Assembly (NCBI RefSeq): GCF_035917275.1
Contig: NZ_CP108509.1
Location: forward strand, 186,001 to 250,000
Direction: 5' to 3'
DNA: 64,000 bases
Source: Streptomyces sp. NBC_01237
Lineage (GTDB): Bacteria; Actinomycetota; Actinomycetes; Streptomycetales; Streptomycetaceae
Position 1 is the first letter of the stretch; every line of letters begins with the position of its first letter. This document shows, one piece after another, positions 34,702 to 42,651 of this stretch. The notes beneath the pieces were generated by a model. The model had not been told where the DNA came from. It searched no databases and saw only the letters and a list, made by a program, of their open reading frames with translations. The translations under genes and the position numbers were made by a program.

Positions 34702-36171
34702 TCACTTCCGGTGCGTGGTGACGAGGGCCGTGGTGAGGCTGTCGGTGAGGGCGGTGTCGTCGTGCTCCGCGCTCGCCCAGGCGATATGGCCGTCGGGGCG
34801 GACGAGGACGGCGCGGACGTCGGTGAACTCGGCCGGTGGCTGGTCCGGGGTGGCGGTGTGGACGCGCAGTCCTCGACGCGCGTACCCGGCGAGGCGGCCG
34901 CTGCCGGTGAGGTCCAGCAGGAGGTGGCGGTCGACGCGCAGCAGTGCGAACAGGCCGGTGTCGCCGAGGGCGAGGTCGGGGGCGCGGGTGCCGGTCAGCG
35001 GGTGGTCGCCGGGGGCGGTGGGCGGGTAGGTGACGGCGAGGGAGCTGACCTGGGCGGCCAGGCGGTCGTTGAGGTCGGGCAGGGTGGTGATCAGCCGGGC
35101 GAGCAGACCGCGCAGGTCGAGGCCCTCGGGGGTGAAGGCGGTCATCAGGGCGACCTGGGCGCGGCTGGTGGCGGTGAGATCGGCGCCGACAGGGTGGCGT
35201 TCGGCGTGGTAGGTGTCCAGCAGGCTGTCGGGAGCCCATCCGTTGAGGGTGGCGGCGAGCTTCCAGGCGAGGTTGGCGGCGTCCTGGATACCCACGTTCA
35301 TACCGACGCCCCCGGCGGGGAAGTGCTGGTGGGCGGCGTCCCCGGCGAGGAAGACGCGGCCCTTGCGGTACTGGTCGGCGAGGCGGGTGGCGTTGCCGTA
35401 GCGGGCGAGCCAGGCCGGGTCGCGCAGGCCGAAGTCGGTGCCGGCCATGGCGACCACGTTTTCGCGCAGTTCGTCCAGGGTGAGGTCGCCGGGCCAGGTG
35501 GTGATGAGGTCGCGGGGGGTGATGCCGACCAGGCGGTGGACGCCGCCGGGCATGGGGACGGCCATGAGGGCGCCGGCCGGGCCGAAGTAGCCGTAGCCGG
35601 GGGCGGGCGGGTTGTCCAGGACCACGTCGCCGAGCCAGCCGAGCACGGTGGAGGGGGTGCCGGGGTAGTCGATGCCGGCCGCGGTGCGCACGGTGCTTCG
35701 GGCGCCGTCGCAGCCGACCAGGTAGGCCGCGTGGAGGGTGGAGGGCCCGTGCGGTCCGGTGGTGTGCACGGCGATGTGGTCGGGGTGCTCGGTGAAGCCG
35801 GTGACCTCGTGTCCGCGCAGGATGTGCGCGCCCAGGTCAAGGGCCTGGCCCTCCAGCAGTGCCTCGGTGCGCTCCTGGGGCAGGGCGAGGGTGTGCGGGA
35901 AAGGACTGGGCAGGCGGCGGAAGTCGAGGCGGGAGTCGAGGGCGCCGAAGTGGCCTCCGGGCAGCGGTACACCCTCGCTCACGAAGGGCTGGTGCGCGCC
36001 ACGGGAGGCGAAGGTCTCGATGGTGCGGGGGTGCACGGTCAGGGCGCGGGAGCGGGAGTCGCGTTCGGAGCGGGGCTCGATCACAGCGACGGTGATGCCC
36101 GCGCGGCGCAGTTCACCGGCGAGCCACAGGCCCACGGGTCCGGCACCTGCGACGACAAGCTGATAGTTCAT
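34702..36171 (-). CDS. FAD-dependent aromatic monooxygenase
   Basis: ATG 36171 after AGGAA gives 489 residues. MNYQLVVAGAGPVGLWLAGELRRAGITVAVIEP is the Rossmann GxGxxG with its acidic end. GYLVGCDGARSTVR-type sequence (YLVGCDGARSTVRTAAGI) is the DG motif, and GRVFLAGDAAHQHFPAGGVGMNVGIQDAANLAWKL is the FAD ribityl GD motif. The C-terminal part is a thioredoxin-like domain. This is the PheA/TfdB-like flavoprotein hydroxylase group, which includes polyketide hydroxylases and rifampicin monooxygenases. It is divergent from a TetR gene with two operator-like palindromes, pointing to substrate-induced expression. Confidence 0.88.
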   Translation of the reverse strand: MNYQLVVAGAGPVGLWLAGELRRAGITVAVIEPRSERDSRSRALTVHPRTIETFASRGAHQPFVSEGVPLPGGHFGALDSRLDFRRLPSPFPHTLALPQERTEALLEGQALDLGAHILRGHEVTGFTEHPDHIAVHTTGPHGPSTLHAAYLVGCDGARSTVRTAAGIDYPGTPSTVLGWLGDVVLDNPPAPGYGYFGPAGALMAVPMPGGVHRLVGITPRDLITTWPGDLTLDELRENVVAMAGTDFGLRDPAWLARYGNATRLADQYRKGRVFLAGDAAHQHFPAGGVGMNVGIQDAANLAWKLAATLNGWAPDSLLDTYHAERHPVGADLTATSRAQVALMTAFTPEGLDLRGLLARLITTLPDLNDRLAAQVSSLAVTYPPTAPGDHPLTGTRAPDLALGDTGLFALLRVDRHLLLDLTGSGRLAGYARRGLRVHTATPDQPPAEFTDVRAVLVRPDGHIAWASAEHDDTALTDSLTTALVTTHRK

Positions 36172-36198
36172 GAATTTCCTCTTCCTCGACACAGACTC

Positions 36199-36247
36199 TT
36201 GGTCGGTGACCAATGCTTGGAGTGGAGTAAGCTAGGTCAGTGACCAA
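36199..36247. promoter_or_regulatory. Two TetR operator-like palindromes
   Basis: TTGGTCGGTGACCAA at 36199-36213 and TAGGTCAGTGACCAA at 36233-36247 share the GGTC-x-x-x-GACC core. They lie in the divergent gap, and the second covers the GTG start of the TetR gene. They fit autoregulation plus control of the monooxygenase. Confidence 0.7.
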
Positions 36248-36863
36248 GAAGCAAGCCGGAGAAGACACCGCGGGCCAGCTCACCCGCGCCGCCGTGATCG
36301 ATGCCGCCCTCCGGGTGCTGGACGAGCGCGGGCTGGACGGGCTCTCCACCCGGGCGGTCGCCGACCGCCTCGGGGTGCGGATGAACACCGTGCTGTGGCA
36401 CGTGAAGACCAAGGCGCGGATGCTGGAGCTGATGGCCGACGCCGTCCTCGCCGGTATCCGCTACGACGACCTGCCCGACGCCCCTCCGGCACGCGTCCGT
36501 GAGCTGGTCGGCCGCTACCGGCACGCGCTGCTCGCCCGTCGCGACGGCGCCGCCCTGGTCACCGGCACCTATCCGGCCGAACCGAACACGCTGCGCTTCG
36601 CCGACCGCCTCGTCGACGCGTTCCTGGAAGCCGGTGCCGATGAGCGGCAGGCGGCGTGGACGGCGTGGACGGTCAACTACTTCACCCTGGGCCTGACCCA
36701 GGAGGAGCAGGCCGAGGGCGGGGAGGACGACGCGAAGCTCGCCCGGGCCGTCGAACGCGACGCACACCCGGCGCTGCAGCGCGCCCTTCCTCACCTCCGG
36801 CAGAACTTCGACGAGCGCTTCGCCTTCGGTCTGGAGGCGGTTCTGTCCCGCATTCCCGACTGA
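36240..36863 (+). CDS. TetR-family repressor
   Basis: GTG 36240 gives 207 residues. The helix-turn-helix is AVIDAALRVLDERGLDGLSTRAVADRLGVRMNTVLWHVKTKARMLELMADAVLAG, and the tail resembles the TetR_C class (GRYRHALLARRDGAALVTGTYPAEPNTLRFADRLVDAFLEAG). Proteins of this type repress a divergent enzyme or exporter gene and respond to an aromatic or polyketide-like ligand. Its partner here is the flavin monooxygenase gene starting 68 bases away. The start codon sits inside one of the two palindromes. Confidence 0.88.
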   Translation: MTKKQAGEDTAGQLTRAAVIDAALRVLDERGLDGLSTRAVADRLGVRMNTVLWHVKTKARMLELMADAVLAGIRYDDLPDAPPARVRELVGRYRHALLARRDGAALVTGTYPAEPNTLRFADRLVDAFLEAGADERQAAWTAWTVNYFTLGLTQEEQAEGGEDDAKLARAVERDAHPALQRALPHLRQNFDERFAFGLEAVLSRIPD

Positions 36864-36963
36864 CAGCGCACCCTCCCGAGGGCATCCAGACGCCGCACCC
36901 TGCGCCCGGCACACCCGGCCCCCTTCACCCACGCCCGTCTGCCGGGTACGGGGCATCCCGCGG

Positions 36964-37110
36964 CGAATGCCCAGTTCGGCTACGCCCGGGACCTGGCGGC
37001 GCCGGTCGGTTCATCGCCGGGTCGACCTGGAACCCCGAAGTGGCGGGGTGGACGCCTTCTACCGGTGGGCGGTGCGTGCCGGGCACGTGCCGACAAGCCC
37101 GACCCCGCAG
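36964..37110 (+). pseudogene. Possible tyrosine-integrase N-terminal remnant
   Basis: One frame reads NAQFGYARDLAA, and another, about 80 bases on, VDAFYRWAVRAGHVPTSPTPQ. These resemble the SAM-like core-binding domain of phage-type integrases (TxxxYxxDLxxF...FYxWAVRxGxxxxNPxP). No catalytic domain follows. Between 37111 and 37669 only a short acidic protein-like piece around 37270-37400 (LPDGDYEVRSAVHRSPGGSVCVDLEGEDG) is noticeable. Confidence 0.4.
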
Positions 37111-37409
37111 GTGGCCGGGGCTCGCGGGTGGGCCCGCAGTTGTCGCACCGTACGGCGGGCGAGCAAGGGAAATCAGGATGGCGCTGGTTCCCGGCGGGCG
37201 GGACGTGCCGGTGGACGTGGTCGACGAGACGGCGGCGGTCGCATGAGCGCGGGAGCACCTGCCCCGGGTTTCGGGCGGCCCTGCCCGACGGCGACTACGA
37301 GGTCCGCTCGGCGGTCCACCGCTCGCCGGGCGGCAGCGTGTGTGTGGATCTTGAGGGCGAGGACGGCCGGAGCCGCACCTTCGACTTCGCGGACTGCGAG
37401 CTGCCTGGT

Positions 37410-37433
37410 TGGCTGGCTGGCTGGCTGGCTGGC
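37410..37433. repeat. Tetranucleotide tandem repeat, (TGGC) x 6
   Basis: Six exact TGGC units encode Trp-Leu-Ala-Gly repeats in the frame that carries the acidic protein-like stretch just upstream. Unit length 4 means that gain or loss of a unit would shift the frame. Confidence 0.85.
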
Positions 37434-37669
37434 ATGAGAATCTCGCGGTCGCGGTGGGGCCGCCCGGATCGGGCCTGGCGGAGGACTGCGCACCACCCCT
37501 CCTCAGCCCCCGAGCACCAGGTCATCGAGGCAAGGTAGTCGAGCCTGTTCGAGGTGCATACGGCGGCGGCGGTGGAGGCCCGATCCTCACGGCCCGGCCG
37601 GAGCCCCTGAACAACGGTCCACCGAGGCCAACACTGCGGCACCGTGCCCGAACAAACGGCCCCGTCGTC

Positions 37670-37816
37670 ATGATCGCCCTGACCCTGTCCGGCCCCGCCA
37701 TCAACTGTGCCCTGCGACCACTGGAGGCGCAGGGGTAGGTGAGGATCACCGTCGACCCCGCCCACCGGCGCCGACGCCTGGTCGCCCTCACCCCGACGGC
37801 CGTGATGCCTGGCTGA
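37670..37816 (+). pseudogene. MarR-family regulator remnant with an internal amber codon
   Basis: The frame reads LTLSGPAINCALRPLEAQG, then TAG at 37736, then VRITVDPAHRRRRLVALTPTAV in the same frame. This is the recognition helix and wing of a MarR protein (LSxPAxSxxLxxLExxGLVxRxxDPxDRRRxxVxLTPxG). The N-terminal dimerisation part is missing. Nothing certain lies between here and the hydrolase gene at 38238. Confidence 0.7.
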
Positions 37817-38237
37817 CTTCAGCCTCGGATACGTGACACCTCAACATGCGGGCTGACCAGTCCCGAAGGCCAGATGTCGAGGTTCGGCGATGTCGTCGTA
37901 GTTCATTCCAGAGAGGTGGTGGAGGCGAACGCAGTTGGCCTGCTCGGGCCAGTACGCCAAGAATTCTGGAAAGCACACCAAAGCCCGACTCGGGGAGGAA
38001 AGGCCGGTCCTCGACGGTCCGCCGGCGGGGATTCCACACTTGCGAGGTGCGGCTCTCCCGCGGTCAGGGCAACGGCGGCTCCGCCGCGAGGCCGAGTCGT
38101 CCGGTGAGGTTTCCTCGTCGGCGTGGCCGCCGCGACGCGCGGTCACTCGACGAGCACGTAAGCCGCACCAGTCGCCGGGCGAGAATCGCCCGGTGACCGC
38201 CGCTGCGCACAGGACCTCCTCCGTACGTGCCCTCGAC

Positions 38238-39056
38238 ATGCCGACCGGACCGGCCCCAGGCCACCCCGTGCGCTCCTTCCTCACCACCCCCGACGAGCGA
38301 CGTCTCTCCTACCTCGACTTCGGGCCGGCAGAGGGGCGACCTCTACTCGGATTGCACGGACACCTCGGCGAAGCGGCTGACTTCGTGGAACTCGCCCGCG
38401 CCCTGGGCGCCGACGGATGGCGGGTGATCGCGCTGGATCAGCGGGGGCACGGGGACTCCGGCCGGGCCGAGCAGTACGACCGGGACGGATACGTCAACGA
38501 TCTGCTCCTCCTGCTCAGCCGCCTGGGGCTTGATCACAGGTCCCTCCCCGTTGTCGGGCACTCCCTCGGCGCCATCAACGGCTACCACCTGGCAGCTGCC
38601 CGGCCCGACACCGTGAGCGCCCTGATCAACATTGACGGGCCCGCCTGTCTCCCCGTCGTGGAACCCGCCCCGCTGTCCTTTCTGCTCGACCTGCCGTACT
38701 CCGCCCCCACGCGCGAAGAACTCCTCGTCGCCTGCGGCTCCCTGGCACCCCTGCTGGAAAACGGACTGCGACCACACCACGACGGGTGGCGGCTCGGCTC
38801 CCACCCCGCGGACATGGTCGACTCCGACACCCGGCTGCTCGGCGACCACTGGCGTCAATGGCTGGGCTCCCACTGCCCCGCACTGCTCCTCCACGGCACA
38901 GCCAGCACCGTGCTGCCCACCGCGCAAGCCCGCGAGATGAGCAACCGGCGCCCCGGCACCACCCTGGTCGAACTGCACGCCGATCACTGGGTTCACCTTC
39001 GAAGGCCGAAGGAGTCGGCAGTCGCGATCCGCCGATTCCTCGACGCCCGCACCTGA
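38238..39056 (+). CDS. Alpha/beta hydrolase
   Basis: ATG 38238 gives 272 residues; upstream in-frame GTG codons are possible. Motifs are LLGLHGHLGEAADFVELARAL (oxyanion loop), VIALDQRGHGDSG, the nucleophile elbow VVGHSLGAING, LLLHGTAS and a late His in ADHWVHLRRP. It is a soluble serine hydrolase with a cap region between strands 6 and 7. The substrate is unknown and no operon partner is present. Confidence 0.8.
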   Translation: MPTGPAPGHPVRSFLTTPDERRLSYLDFGPAEGRPLLGLHGHLGEAADFVELARALGADGWRVIALDQRGHGDSGRAEQYDRDGYVNDLLLLLSRLGLDHRSLPVVGHSLGAINGYHLAAARPDTVSALINIDGPACLPVVEPAPLSFLLDLPYSAPTREELLVACGSLAPLLENGLRPHHDGWRLGSHPADMVDSDTRLLGDHWRQWLGSHCPALLLHGTASTVLPTAQAREMSNRRPGTTLVELHADHWVHLRRPKESAVAIRRFLDART

Positions 39057-39357
39057 GCCGAACGGGCCCCGTTGACACCGCCGAGCACACGGGGCACCGT
39101 CACCAGGGCCCGCCTCAGCCGGGCCACATGGACCCGGCCTGCGGACAGCCTCGTCGAGCCTTCCGTTGCCCGCGACGGTGTTCAGCCACCAGTGACCGGA
39201 CCGGCCCATCCGCGCGCAGCACCGCGCCCGAGAGTTCACACCATGCCTTGGCACGCCTGGTCAGACAGGAGCAGAACTCGTCCCGGAAGCGTGACAGTCC
39301 CGCAAACGGATCATGCCGGAAAGCGTGATGCGACCGGCTCGTCCCCACCGCCTTCGT

Positions 39358-39395
39358 GCTGAGCATGTGTTCCTCGGCAGGATCACATGCTCAGC
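39358..39395. terminator. Hairpin between convergent genes
   Basis: Perfect 12-base arms (39358-39369 and 39384-39395) are separated by 14 bases. It lies between the hydrolase gene and the convergent secreted-protein gene and may end one or both transcripts. The remaining 39057-39357 shows nothing recognised. Confidence 0.5.
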
Positions 39396-39427
39396 CGAAG
39401 GCCGCCTGGACGTAGGACAGTTACCGG

Positions 39428-39754
39428 CTAGTCGATGCGGTCCACCCAGGCACTCACGACGTACCCCGCACCCCACGGGTTGGAGGCCACCGAAGCCTGT
39501 CCGACCGGGGCCCAGTTACCGAGAATGATGCGCTGCGGCAGTCTGGGGTCGAGCGGGTTGAGCACCGCGTGGATCCGGTGCTGACCGGTACCGCTGGTGC
39601 AGAGACTGGAAAGGCTGCTCCCGGACGATACGGTGCAGTCGCCGGGTGCTGCCTGGGCGGCGGGCGTCGCGGCCAGCACCATGCCGGCCGTGGCCGCCGC
39701 AACGGCCACGGCACCGACGACACCGCGCTTCCTGGACAGGGACTTCGTGAACAT
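39428..39754 (-). CDS. Small secreted protein
   Basis: ATG 39754 follows AAGGAG at five bases, giving 108 residues. A signal peptide is evident (KRGVVGAVAVAAATAGMVLAATPAAQAA). The mature chain of about 70 residues has two Cys (GDCTVSSGSSLSSLCTSG) that could form a disulfide, and then LPQRIILGNWAPVGQASVASNPWGAGYVVSAWVDRID. I do not recognise the family. Confidence 0.75.
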   Translation of the reverse strand: MFTKSLSRKRGVVGAVAVAAATAGMVLAATPAAQAAPGDCTVSSGSSLSSLCTSGTGQHRIHAVLNPLDPRLPQRIILGNWAPVGQASVASNPWGAGYVVSAWVDRID

Positions 39755-40462
39755 GGGGACTCCTTCTTCTGATGACGATGCGTGAGGGGAAGGGGCGCAT
39801 GTGCGGGTGGAGCGTGGAGCGGAACTCCGGCCTTGATGAGCGGCCCATGGGGCGCCGCGGACGCCGCGGATACCAAAGCGCGACAATGGATGAGAAAGCG
39901 AGTGATTACCTGCTTGATCGCGAGCCAAATCCTGCCCAGGTACGCGGTTTCTGGCAAGACCTTGGCCAGATTTGGTACAGACCAATTGTCGGCCTGACCG
40001 GTGTGGTGGGACGTAGGCGGTGTCTCCGTAGGGCGCGCCAACGCCCCGCATCGCCAAGTGCGTTGGTCGCCGATCGCATGGGGATCCAGGGCTGAGAACA
40101 CACCCTTGCCGACCGTCTCTCACCACCACTGTCCCGAGATGCCTGCGACCGCCCCTGCGGTCGTGGGTACCACTGGGGGTCGGGCGCGGACACGATCCGG
40201 TCCTGCTGGAAGCGCTCGACGGTGGCAAAGAGCCGCTTGAGGACTTCGATGTCTGTGGCGTGCTCTGTGGGTTCCGTGTTCATGTGGACCCTGGTGCTAC
40301 CTCACGCACAGCGGAGATCAGGAAAGGTGATAGGTCCAAGGGATCGGCTGCGCGAATTCGGCGGGCCGTCCACTGAGGACGTACACCCGGCAGCGCTGCC
40401 CCCACTGTGGCTTTGGGCTGTTCGTGGGGGATCCGCAGCGGGAGGCCGGTGAGCGGCGACCG
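39755..40462. other. Intergenic region with a possible decayed ORF
   Basis: A minus-strand frame at 40283-39906 starts MNTEPTEHATDIEVLKRLFATVERFQQDRI, which looks like the first helix of an NTF2/SnoaL-like protein. It soon turns into Arg/Pro-rich sequence, so it is probably broken. No other feature is convincing. Confidence 0.35.
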
Positions 40463-41254
40463 TCAGGTAGCCCCCGGCACCGACCGCCGGATCGGCATCA
40501 TCGTCTCGACGGTCTCCTGCGCGAGGTGGTCGAGGATCAGTCGGTTGACGAGCGCCGGTTTCTCCAGCGGGGCCAGGTGCGAGGCGCCCGGAACCACGGC
40601 CAGCTCAGCGTTCGGGATCGCGCGGTACAGGGCGGTCGTGTGCTCCAGCGTCATCATGTCGTCGTCCCCGACCATGACGAGGGTGGACGCCTCGATCCGG
40701 CCCAGGTCGTCGGTCGTGAGGGTCGGCAGGGTGCGCCACATGCCGATCACCTTCGCAGCCACCACGGGCCAGTGGCCGGCGCCGTCTGGGGTGACGGGCT
40801 CGTACATCTCCCGGAAGAACGCGAGGTCGGGTCCGTCCGGCGTCATCGCGTCAAGCATCTCCGGCTCGACGAAACACTCGGATCCCGGACGGAAGTTGGC
40901 GCCGATCACCACAACCCTGCGGACGAGGTCGGGCCGGTCCATGGCGACGAGCAGCGCGACGATTCCCCCGTCGCTCCAGCCCACCAGATGAGCCGGTCCC
41001 GCGACGACCATCTCCAGGAAGGCCACCGTGTCGTCGGCCATGGCCCGGTACGTCAGCGGCCCCGCGACATCGGCGGTGTGCCCGTGCGCACGCCGCTCGG
41101 GGAGGTGGACACGGTAGGCGGCCGCGAGGTCGGCGCGCTGCGCGCCCCAGGTCTCGTTCGTGCAGAAGCCGCCGTGCAGCAGGAGCAGCGGATCGCCTGC
41201 CCCTTCGCTTTCGTACCAGGTTTTCACACCAGGCAGGTCCGCGTACTCACCCAT
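40463..41254 (-). CDS. Alpha/beta hydrolase
   Basis: The protein is 263 residues. LLLLHGGFCTNETWGAQ is the oxyanion loop, HLVGWSDGGIVALL the nucleophile elbow (GWSDG), STLVMVGDDDMM the acid strand, and VPGASHLAPLEKP carries the catalytic His. It resembles hydrolases of aromatic meta-cleavage or lactone breakdown. No partner gene adjoins it. The GC-rich interval 41255-41883 separates it from the NRPS cluster, which may thus begin downstream. Confidence 0.82.
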   Translation of the reverse strand: MGEYADLPGVKTWYESEGAGDPLLLLHGGFCTNETWGAQRADLAAAYRVHLPERRAHGHTADVAGPLTYRAMADDTVAFLEMVVAGPAHLVGWSDGGIVALLVAMDRPDLVRRVVVIGANFRPGSECFVEPEMLDAMTPDGPDLAFFREMYEPVTPDGAGHWPVVAAKVIGMWRTLPTLTTDDLGRIEASTLVMVGDDDMMTLEHTTALYRAIPNAELAVVPGASHLAPLEKPALVNRLILDHLAQETVETMMPIRRSVPGAT

Positions 41255-41883
41255 CCCTCAAGACCTTTCCGGGTTGTTGTCGTCCTGTTCGGTATGCGCT
41301 GCAACGCGTCCGTCCCCGCCAGTGTGCACGGTCCCTCTACGGGGCGTAGGCGGTGACGGGTCGCGGATCGCCGAACTCCAGCGGCAGCTGTGCAGGCCAT
41401 GGCGGGGGGAAGACCCAGGACGCATGGGACTTTGCAGTACCCCCGAACGGGTCGCGCGCTGGTGGCAGGATCCAGCATTGGTGTCGGCTTCCGATGCCAT
41501 CGGACGCCGGTCGTCCTGACAGACGCTCGCCCCTCGTTCCCCCGCCGCCCGCCTCGCCCCTGTGCCGGACGGAGCTGCGCCGACCCTTGAGGTGCCGAAC
41601 GATGAGCCAGACGTCCCCGAGGGCAGCGATGGGGCAGCCGACCCGGCCAGGACGGTCGCGCCGGTGAACGCTCCAGCGATACTCCTGGCGAGGAGCACAT
41701 CGAAGATCGGCATGGTCAGGGGCTCCAGTTTGCTGATCGTTTCCGGCGGTCATGGTTCCCCCTGCGACCACAGTATGCGGTCTCATGAACACCTCGTCCG
41801 GAAGCACCCGCAGACTCCCCTGTCTCGGCCCACCACTCCCCCGGCTCAGGAAAGGAACGGAGAGCCCCTCCGGGTCGGAGGTG
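41255..41883. other. Spacer at the NRPS cluster border
   Basis: About 630 bases without a supportable gene. Minus-strand frames here start with hydrophobic residues (MPIFDVLLARSIAGAFTGATVLAG) but degrade to low-complexity sequence. I take it as the border of the biosynthetic cluster. Confidence 0.35.
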
Positions 41884-42651
41884 TCAACGGTGACGGGAAC
41901 ACTGTTCACTTCGATGCGAACGACCGGCGGCGAGCGTCTTGAGGAGCTGGGCGGGAGCGTCCATGAAGTCGTAGTGGCCGCCCTCGACGACGCGGGTCTC
42001 GACCGAGTCGGCGTAGCGACGCCAGCCCTGGAGGTCCGCCAGGCTCACGTCGGTGTCCTGGCTCCAGTGCAGCACGGTGATCGGGCAGTCGATCCGGGTG
42101 GGCTCGGTACGCCGGTAGGCGCCGGCGGCGGCCTGGTCACGCAGCAGCACGGACATGCCCATGTCGATCATGTCGGGGCGGGGTTCGATGCCCCGGCCGC
42201 GCAGGAACGTGACGATTTCGGCGCGCAGTTCGTCCTCTCCCAGAGTGAGCATTCGGTCGGCGGCTGCCTGGTGCGGGGCGGGCTGGCCGGACACGAACAG
42301 CCGCTGGGGGGTGGGCAGGCCCGCGGCGGCCAGGCGCAGCACGCTCTCGTAGGCAGGCAGGGCGCCCGAGCAGTGCCCGAAGAACGCGAACGGTGTGCCG
42401 AGCAACGGCGTGAGGGCTTCGACGAGCTGGTCGGCGAGGTTCTCGTAGCTGGCGTAGTGGGGATGGGCGAGGCGGTTCTCGCGGCCGGGGAACTGCACCG
42501 GGCAGATCTCGGCGTCGCCGGCCGTGGCGGGCCAGGCGCTGAACGCGGAGGCCCCGGAGCCGGAGAAGGAGAAGCAGAACAGGCGGGCGGACGCAGCGGC
42601 GGCGGGGGGCCGGACGAACCACGGTGAGGCGAGGGCGGGTCCGGACGTCAT
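41884..42651 (-). CDS. Thioesterase-fold enzyme with Cys nucleophile, candidate aminoacyl shuttle
   Basis: The protein is 255 residues with the type II thioesterase fold (RLFCFSFSGSGASAFSAW, CPVQFPGREN, VEGGHYDFM with the catalytic His). The nucleophile elbow is FFGHCSGAL, so the usual Ser of GHSxG is Cys94. Cys enzymes of this fold, SyrC of syringomycin and CmaE of coronamic acid synthesis, move aminoacyl groups between carrier proteins without hydrolysing them. Its ATGA overlap with the P450 gene, itself coupled to a free PCP gene, and the presence of an A-less NRPS module make this shuttle role the best reading. Plain editing activity remains possible. Confidence 0.75.
   Translation of the reverse strand: MTSGPALASPWFVRPPAAAASARLFCFSFSGSGASAFSAWPATAGDAEICPVQFPGRENRLAHPHYASYENLADQLVEALTPLLGTPFAFFGHCSGALPAYESVLRLAAAGLPTPQRLFVSGQPAPHQAAADRMLTLGEDELRAEIVTFLRGRGIEPRPDMIDMGMSVLLRDQAAAGAYRRTEPTRIDCPITVLHWSQDTDVSLADLQGWRRYADSVETRVVEGGHYDFMDAPAQLLKTLAAGRSHRSEQCSRHR

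Noticed and set aside
36964..37110. An intact mobile element or integration site suggested by integrase-like words
   Set aside because: No catalytic domain, tRNA gene or attachment repeats were found; only a weak remnant entry is kept.
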